From assembly GCA_012516295.1 (NCBI GenBank), contig JAAYWU010000152.1, positions 1-9,149 on the forward strand: a stretch of 9,149 bases of DNA. The letters run 5' to 3'. Both the position numbers and the translations under genes were made by a program. The notes beneath the pieces are model-generated. The model saw only the letters and a program-made list of their open reading frames with translations, had not been told where the DNA came from and made no database searches. Shown one piece after another: positions 5,548 through 9,149 of this stretch; the stretch's first letter is position 1, and each line of letters begins with the position of its first letter. The stretch is from Clostridiales bacterium (lineage in GTDB: Bacteria; Bacillota; Clostridia; Oscillospirales; Acutalibacteraceae).

Positions 5548-5584
5548 AAAAAAGGAATCATTTCGCGTTTGGAAACGATTCCTT
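5548..5584 (-). terminator. second (distal) terminator of the rplM-rpsI operon
   Basis: On the minus strand, AAGGAATC (5577-5584) pairs with GATTCCTT (5552-5559). A G-U pair and TTTC/GAAA extend the stem to 13 pairs around a 7-base loop, and TTTT follows. It backs up the proximal terminator about 40 bases earlier on the transcript. Confidence 0.75.
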
Positions 5585-5621
5585 GCTTTCTTATCTTGGC
5601 TTCCTCTTTTTTAGGGCAAAT

Positions 5622-5660
5622 AAAAACCTCCAATCGTAGGTTTGATCCTACGACCGGAGG
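5622..5660 (-). terminator. first (proximal) terminator of the rplM-rpsI operon
   Basis: On the minus strand, CCTCCGGTCGTAGG, loop ATCAAA, CCTACGATTGGAGG: 14 continuous pairs including two G-U, then TTTTT. Read on the plus strand the two G-U pairs become A-C mismatches, so the structure is built for minus-strand transcripts. It starts 50 bases after the rpsI stop. Confidence 0.93.
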
Positions 5661-5710
5661 CTCTTTCTTTCGTGTATTCCCCGTGGAAACGCGCGTTTTG
5701 AAGATGGAAA

Positions 5711-6112
5711 TTATCTCTTTGAGAACTGCGGGGCGCGACGGGCAGCTTTGAGGCCGTACTTCTTGCGCTCCTTCATTCTCGGGTCGCGGGTCAGGAACCC
5801 GGCCTTCTTCAAAGGAGAACGTAAATTCTCGGAATCGTACTGGAGCAGCGCTCTTGCAATGCCGTGGCGGATTGCGCCGGCCTGCCCGGTAACGCCGCCG
5901 CCTGCAACGCGGCAGACAACGTCAAACTTCTCGTTCGTGCCGGTCAGAACCAACGGCTGGCGAACGATGAGCTTTAAGGTATCCAATCCGAAGTAATCGT
6001 CGATATCTCTGTCATTAATGGTAACCTTGCCGGTGCCCTGATAAATTCTTACGCGGGCAACGGAGCTTTTTCTTCTTCCGGTTCCATAAAAATAGGGTGC
6101 TTTCTCGTACAT
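5711..6112 (-). CDS. rpsI: 30S ribosomal protein S9
   Basis: Ribosomal protein S9 of the small-subunit head, whose C-terminal tail reaches the P-site tRNA. The 133 residues show the family marks: [15 protein letters not shown] near the start, [14 protein letters not shown], the Gly-rich [19 protein letters not shown] segment, and the terminal [25 protein letters not shown] region with the invariant KR end. Length is normal. The start at 6112 follows GGAGGAGG. It lies 17 bases after rplM, the standard pairing, so both come from the promoter at 6669-6697. Confidence 0.98.
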   Translation of the reverse strand: MYEKAPYFYGTGRRKSSVARVRIYQGTGKVTINDRDIDDYFGLDTLKLIVRQPLVLTGTNEKFDVVCRVAGGGVTGQAGAIRHGIARALLQYDSENLRSPLKKAGFLTRDPRMKERKKYGLKAARRAPQFSKR

Positions 6113-6129
6113 TCTCTAGTCCTCCTCCC

Positions 6130-6558
6130 TTATCGATCCCAGACTTGCGGCTTTTGGGCGGCATGCTTATGCTCTGCGCCCTCGAACAAGCGAAGTCTGC
6201 CCATGGCTGCGCGGCCGATGGTATTGTTGGGGATCATGCCTTTAACGGCAAGCTCCATGGCTTTGCACGGCTTTTGATCCATAAGGGTGTCGTAACGGAC
6301 CGCTTTTAAATGGCCGATATACCCTGTGTGATGATAATAGAATTTCTTATCCAGCTTTTTGCCGGTAAGAACCGCATCTTTGCAGTTAATGATGATCACA
6401 TGATCGCCGCAGTCAACGTGCGGAGCATAGGTGACTTTGTGTTTTCCGCGGAGCAGCATGGCAGCCTGTGCGGCTACGCGTCCCAGCGGTTTGCCTGCTG
6501 CGTCGAGAACGTACCACTTACGCTCAACTTCGCCGGCCTTTGGCATATAGGTGGACAT
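6130..6558 (-). CDS. rplM: 50S ribosomal protein L13
   Basis: Ribosomal protein L13, an early-assembly protein of the large subunit. With the start at 6558 it has 142 residues, the usual length, opening MSTYMPKAGEVERKWYVLDA. Family segments GKPLGRVAAQAAMLLRGKHK, HVDCGDHVIIINC, TGYIGHLK and GMIPNNTIGRAAMGRLRLF are present. This start was chosen over the longer open frame (to 6678) because AGGAGG (6566-6571) lies 7 bases before it, the extra 40 residues do not resemble L13, and they would cover the leader hairpins. First gene of the rplM-rpsI operon. In some bacteria L13 feeds back on its own mRNA; the leader here makes that plausible. Confidence 0.97.
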   Translation of the reverse strand: MSTYMPKAGEVERKWYVLDAAGKPLGRVAAQAAMLLRGKHKVTYAPHVDCGDHVIIINCKDAVLTGKKLDKKFYYHHTGYIGHLKAVRYDTLMDQKPCKAMELAVKGMIPNNTIGRAAMGRLRLFEGAEHKHAAQKPQVWDR

Positions 6559-6662
6559 GGCTATACCTCCTGAATTTTGTTTGAATCCTATACAAAACCC
6601 TGCCCTTTTGGCAGGGCAGCCTTTTAAAAAAGCGCGCCGAAAATCGGCGCAAAGGATTTGCA
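6559..6662 (-). promoter_or_regulatory. structured rplM leader (L13-leader-like)
   Basis: About 104 bases between the predicted transcript start and rplM carry two strong hairpins: a terminator-like one (6626-6650) and a second at 6598-6616 (CCCTGCC, loop AAAAG, GGCAGGG on the minus strand) followed by TTTTG. The sequence around the second hairpin can also pair as CTGCCCT/AGGGCAG, giving competing folds. Firmicutes carry a known L13 leader family; membership here is inferred from position and structure, not from an alignment. Confidence 0.6.
6626..6650 (-). terminator. attenuator-type terminator in the rplM leader
   Basis: On the minus strand, GCGCCGA, loop TTT, TCGGCGC, then GC and TTTTTT. 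It lies just downstream of the promoter and before the rplM start, so it would cut the transcript short unless antiterminated. Confidence 0.75.
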
Positions 6663-6668
6663 TGTATG

Positions 6669-6697
6669 ATAGTACCATATTACGGCGGTAGTGTCAA
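6669..6697 (-). promoter_or_regulatory. sigma-A promoter of rplM-rpsI
   Basis: On the minus strand, TTGACA (6692-6697), a 17-base spacer and TACTAT (6669-6674). Start near 6662. Confidence 0.87.
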
Positions 6698-6801
6698 GAG
6701 CAAATCGCCAATATTTTAATTTGCCGGCGGATATCTCTTAATTTCACCCGCTTTTGGGCTGTATCGCACTATTACGAGCGCGTCATTTCATTTTTACGTA
6801 A

Positions 6802-6836
6802 ATTGTGAACTTATAATTAATATTAAGGTTGACAAT
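6802..6836 (+). promoter_or_regulatory. BirA-type biotin operator
   Basis: Arms ATTGTGAAC (6802-6810) and GTTGACAAT (6828-6836), a near-perfect inverted repeat with 17 bases between. This matches the TTGTnAAC...GTTnACAA form of operators for the bifunctional biotin ligase/repressor BirA. The right arm covers the -35 box of bioY, so binding would block transcription when biotin is plentiful. Confidence 0.85.
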
Positions 6837-6856
6837 AACGATTTCAATGCTATACT
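6829..6856 (+). promoter_or_regulatory. sigma-A promoter of bioY
   Basis: TTGACA (6829-6834), a 16-base spacer, TATACT (6851-6856). Start near 6863. The -35 box lies inside the BirA-type operator. Confidence 0.85.
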
Positions 6857-6885
6857 AAAAAAGAAATTATAAAAGGAGAGCTTTT

Positions 6886-7434
6886 ATGAAAACAAAGCAA
6901 CTGACGATTACCGCATTTTTTACCACATTGACGATTGTCTTTGCCCAGCTCATTCTTCCGCTGCCGTTTACGCCGGTGCCGCTTTCTCTTTCCCTGCTTC
7001 CGGTGTTTCTGTCCGGGGCGATTCTTCCGAAGCGGTTTGCGGTTCTGTCCCAGCTTGCCTATCTCCTGCTGGGAATTGCCGGCCTGCCCGTATTCGCCGG
7101 GTGGAAGGGCGGCCCGGGCGTTGTTTTCGGCCCGACCGGCGGCTTTCTGATCGCTTATCCGATTATGGCGTTCGCAACAGCGGCAATAATGGAACGGAGC
7201 AAAAAGAAAAACACCGCCGCCTGTGTTTCCGCCATGCTCGCGGCGCTTCTCATCTGCTACCTTTTCGGCTCCGTATTTTTCGCGGTTTCCGGAAATATCG
7301 GCTGGGTAGAGTCCCTTTCTGCGACGGTTTTTCCCTTTGTCCTGTTTGACTGCCTGAAACTTGCCGCCTGCGCCATCCTTGCTCCAACGATTAACAAAGC
7401 GTTAATTCAATCGAAATTATTCCCATTTGTATAG
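6886..7434 (+). CDS. bioY: biotin transporter substrate-binding subunit BioY
   Basis: The S component of an ECF-type biotin importer in the cytoplasmic membrane. It has 182 residues with about six hydrophobic segments. The BioY signature is clear: TPVPLSLSLLPVFLSGAILP near 30-49, GLPVFAG (66-72), then GPTGGFLIAY (82-91). The ATG at 6886 follows AAAGGAGAG. No ECF ATPase or T-subunit gene is next to it, so it probably shares a module encoded elsewhere (group II arrangement) or works alone, as some BioY proteins can. It is the only plus-strand gene here and stands alone, with its own BirA-type operator and promoter and a shared terminator with aroF. Confidence 0.95.
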   Translation: MKTKQLTITAFFTTLTIVFAQLILPLPFTPVPLSLSLLPVFLSGAILPKRFAVLSQLAYLLLGIAGLPVFAGWKGGPGVVFGPTGGFLIAYPIMAFATAAIMERSKKKNTAACVSAMLAALLICYLFGSVFFAVSGNIGWVESLSATVFPFVLFDCLKLAACAILAPTINKALIQSKLFPFV

Positions 7435-7731
7435 ACTTTGTCGGGATAAAAGTGACAACTAAATGGATAATAATGAATTAATTATCCGATGAGTATATAT
7501 TCTTGCTTCTATTATGTCGCGTTGGCACGCCGCAAAAGTTTCGCCTATTTGTCATATCCTACAAATATTATACATATTGTAAATCTTGTTTTTCCTTTCA
7601 ATAAACCGTTTTTATATCGGTTAAAGCCAAAGGGTCCATCCACGCTGTTGCATTGAATTGTGCCTATTCGCGCAAGAATTTCGGCGATATCGCGTTGCCC
7701 CCGTTCCCCTATGCCGGGATAATGCACATAG
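7435..7731. other. intergenic region between bioY and aroF
   Basis: About 300 bases without a supported gene. It holds a GGATAAT/ATTATCC hairpin (7465-7487) without a T-run and a small AACCG/CGGTT hairpin (7604-7622). A 60-codon GTG-started minus-strand frame (7545-7727) has no ribosome-binding site. The part at 7640-7720 is richer in G+C than the AT-rich remainder and could be a remnant, but I cannot name a source. Confidence 0.5.
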
Positions 7732-7765
7732 AAAAAGGCGGCCGGAAAAACGGCCGTCTTTCTTT
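7732..7765. terminator. bidirectional terminator between bioY and aroF
   Basis: CGGCCG arms around GAAAAA. On the minus strand the stem is followed by CCTTTTT, just after the aroF stop. On the plus strand an extra G-U pair gives GGCGGCCG/CGGCCGTC, followed by TTTCTTT. It serves both converging genes, though it is about 300 bases from the bioY stop. Confidence 0.82.
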
Positions 7766-7766
7766 A

Positions 7767-8780
7767 TTATATGTCGCGTCCGACAACCCGCGCAAGCTCT
7801 CCGACTTTTTTCGTCAACTGTCCAAAGCTTTCCGGAGTGAGCTGCTGCGCGGCGTCGCTCATCGCGGCTTTCGGGTTGGGGTGCACCTCAATAATCAGCC
7901 CGTCCGCGCCCGCGGCAATCCCCGCCAGCGACAGGGCGGCAACGTACCTTGCTTTCCCCGCCGCGTGGGACGGGTCAATGATAATCGGCAGGCTGCTCCG
8001 TTCCTTCACGACCGGAACCGCGGAAACATCCAGCGTATTGCGCGTGGCGGTTTCAAAGGTGCGGATTCCACGCTCGCAGAGCACGACATTATAGTTGCCC
8101 TCGCTCATAATGTATTCCGCCGCGTCGAGCCATTCCTCAATCGTAGAGGACATGCCCCGTTTCAGAAGCACCGGAATTTTCGAGCGCCCGACTTCCCGCA
8201 GAAGGCGGAAGTTCTGCATATTGCGCGCACCGATCTGCAGCATATCACAGTACTTTCCGGCAGTATCCATCTGGTCGTGCGCCACCACTTCGCTGATAAC
8301 CTTCAATCCGGCGGCGGCGGCGGCTTTGCGCATCAGCTTAAGCCCTTCCTCCTCCAGGCCCTGGAAGGAATAGGGAGAGGTCCTCGGCTTATAGGCGCCG
8401 CCGCGAAGGAACTGCGCGCCGCCAGCTTTTACGCCCAGGGCTGCACGCATAATCTGCTCCTCATTCTCCACCGCGCACGGGCCCGCCATCAGAACCAGCT
8501 TCTTTTGGCCAATTTTCAGCCCGCCGACCTCTACCACGCGCCCATCCGGGCACATTTCATGGCTTGCCAGCTTATAGGAATGCATAATCGGAACGCATTT
8601 CTCAACGCCTTCCATTAATTCAAAATCAAAATCGCCCAATTTTGTCTTGTCGCCCAAAACGCCGATAATCGTCGCTTGCGACCCGGTGGAAAGGTTCGCA
8701 CCTAAACCATGCTCTTTCAGGACTTCAACGATTTTCTCCACATCCTGTTGGGTAGAGTCTTTTTTCATTACAATAATCAT
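7767..8780 (-). CDS. aroF: 3-deoxy-7-phosphoheptulonate (DAHP) synthase, type I-beta
   Basis: Joins phosphoenolpyruvate and erythrose 4-phosphate to DAHP, the first step of the shikimate pathway. It has 337 residues. A ferredoxin-like regulatory domain (about 1-68, opening MIIVMKKDSTQQDV) precedes the TIM-barrel catalytic domain, as in Thermotoga-type enzymes; this extra domain usually confers inhibition by tyrosine or phenylalanine. Catalytic motifs: AGPCAVEN (99-106), FLRGGAYKPRTSPYSFQG (124-141), QIGARNMQN (182-190), LLKRGM (205-210), IIIDPSHAAGK (266-276) and IIEVHPNP (296-303). Metal ligands Cys102, His272, Glu298 and Asp309 are all present. The start is ATG 8780 with GGGA 8 bases ahead; the domain begins there. 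It has its own promoter and a terminator. Its substrate erythrose 4-phosphate comes from the pentose phosphate pathway that Rpe serves. Confidence 0.97.
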   Translation of the reverse strand: MIIVMKKDSTQQDVEKIVEVLKEHGLGANLSTGSQATIIGVLGDKTKLGDFDFELMEGVEKCVPIMHSYKLASHEMCPDGRVVEVGGLKIGQKKLVLMAGPCAVENEEQIMRAALGVKAGGAQFLRGGAYKPRTSPYSFQGLEEEGLKLMRKAAAAAGLKVISEVVAHDQMDTAGKYCDMLQIGARNMQNFRLLREVGRSKIPVLLKRGMSSTIEEWLDAAEYIMSEGNYNVVLCERGIRTFETATRNTLDVSAVPVVKERSSLPIIIDPSHAAGKARYVAALSLAGIAAGADGLIIEVHPNPKAAMSDAAQQLTPESFGQLTKKVGELARVVGRDI

Positions 8781-8857
8781 ACGATCTATCCCACTCCCCT
8801 GTTAGAGGATTCCTTTCTTTCCGCACTTTATCCACTTCATGCTTTAAATTACTAAAT

Positions 8858-8886
8858 ATCTTATCATGGATATTGAGAAATTGCAA
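8858..8886 (-). promoter_or_regulatory. likely sigma-A promoter of aroF
   Basis: On the minus strand, TTGCAA (8881-8886), a 17-base spacer, TAAGAT (8858-8863). Four of six bases match in each box. Start near 8851, leader about 70 bases with no recognised riboswitch or T-box. Confidence 0.55.
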
Positions 8887-8950
8887 CTTGTATCGCATAA
8901 ATCCTTATTATTTACAATAAAATCGCTTACCTTTTTTTCTCTGCGAAACT

Positions 8951-8986
8951 TTTCGAAATCCCGGCTACACCAAATCTTTCGAAATC
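8951..8986. repeat. two copies of TTTCGAAATC
   Basis: Identical 10-base repeats at 8951-8960 and 8977-8986, each containing the palindrome TTTCGAAA, 16 bases apart, between the 5S terminator and the aroF promoter. They could be paired binding sites or chance. Confidence 0.35.
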
Positions 8987-8992
8987 ATAAAT

Positions 8993-9025
8993 AAAAAAAG
9001 CAGCCACCCTATTGGGTGACTGCTT
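8993..9025 (-). terminator. rRNA operon terminator
   Basis: On the minus strand, AAGCAGTCACCC, loop AATA, GGGTGGCTGCTT (12 pairs, one G-U), then TTTTT. It starts 5 bases after the 5S 3' end. Confidence 0.95.
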
Positions 9026-9030
9026 TATGA

Positions 9031-9149
<119 letters not shown>

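Noticed and set aside
6559..6678. N-terminal extension of L13 by 40 residues
   Set aside because: AGGAGG precedes the internal ATG at 6558, the extension does not resemble L13, and it overlaps the leader hairpins and the predicted transcript start.
7545..7727. 60-codon minus-strand frame opening with PGIGERG
   Set aside because: GTG start without ribosome-binding site, located directly after the aroF terminator. The PGIG string alone is too little to call a transposase remnant.
7653..8618. Plus-strand open frame of 321 codons opposite aroF
   Set aside because: Antisense to a complete DAHP synthase with all catalytic motifs; the composition is typical of a shadow frame in GC-rich codons.

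Overview
This window reads as chromosomal DNA of a low- to mid-GC Gram-positive anaerobe, most likely a Clostridia/Oscillospirales (Ruminococcaceae-like) bacterium. The reasons are strong AGGAGG ribosome-binding sites, consensus sigma-A promoters, many intrinsic terminators, an Rnf-type membrane complex, a DUF348-G5-3D cell-wall protein, a lone BioY biotin transporter and a type I-beta DAHP synthase. The genus is an inference. Every gene except bioY lies on the minus strand.

Layout. Positions 1-2925 form one minus-strand transcription unit: promoter, rpe (ribulose-phosphate 3-epimerase), rnfC-like, rnfD-like, then an RnfE/RnfA-type subunit cut by the window edge. Positions 3059-4774 hold the promoter and gene of a secreted 3D-domain cell-wall protein, an intrinsic terminator, a small three-helix membrane protein and a second terminator. 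Positions 4775-5617 are a long AT-rich stretch with no convincing gene. It carries a WalR-like box, an operator-like palindrome, inverted repeats, a possible structured RNA and a LacI-family-like palindrome. Positions 5548-6697 are the rplM-rpsI ribosomal protein operon, with promoter, a structured leader containing a terminator hairpin, and two tandem terminators. Positions 6802-7434 are bioY on the plus strand under a BirA-type operator. Positions 7732-8886 are aroF with its promoter and a shared bidirectional terminator. Positions 8993-9149 are a 5S rRNA with its terminator, the end of an rRNA operon that would continue to the right.

Most genes are housekeeping. The exception is the Rnf-like group behind rpe. 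Its C subunit lacks the N-terminal lipoyl-like domain and the glycine-rich flavin/NADH motif but keeps both 4Fe-4S motifs. Its D subunit has alanine where the flavinylated threonine is expected. Its E/A-type subunit has phenylalanine where the cluster-binding cysteine of the LGxCP motif is expected. No rnfG lies between rnfD and rnfE. Together these suggest an Rnf-derived membrane complex that has lost most cofactors of the normal electron path, so it is either repurposed or decaying. This is the strongest candidate for an undescribed system here. The motif comparisons are from memory of the families and need a real alignment.
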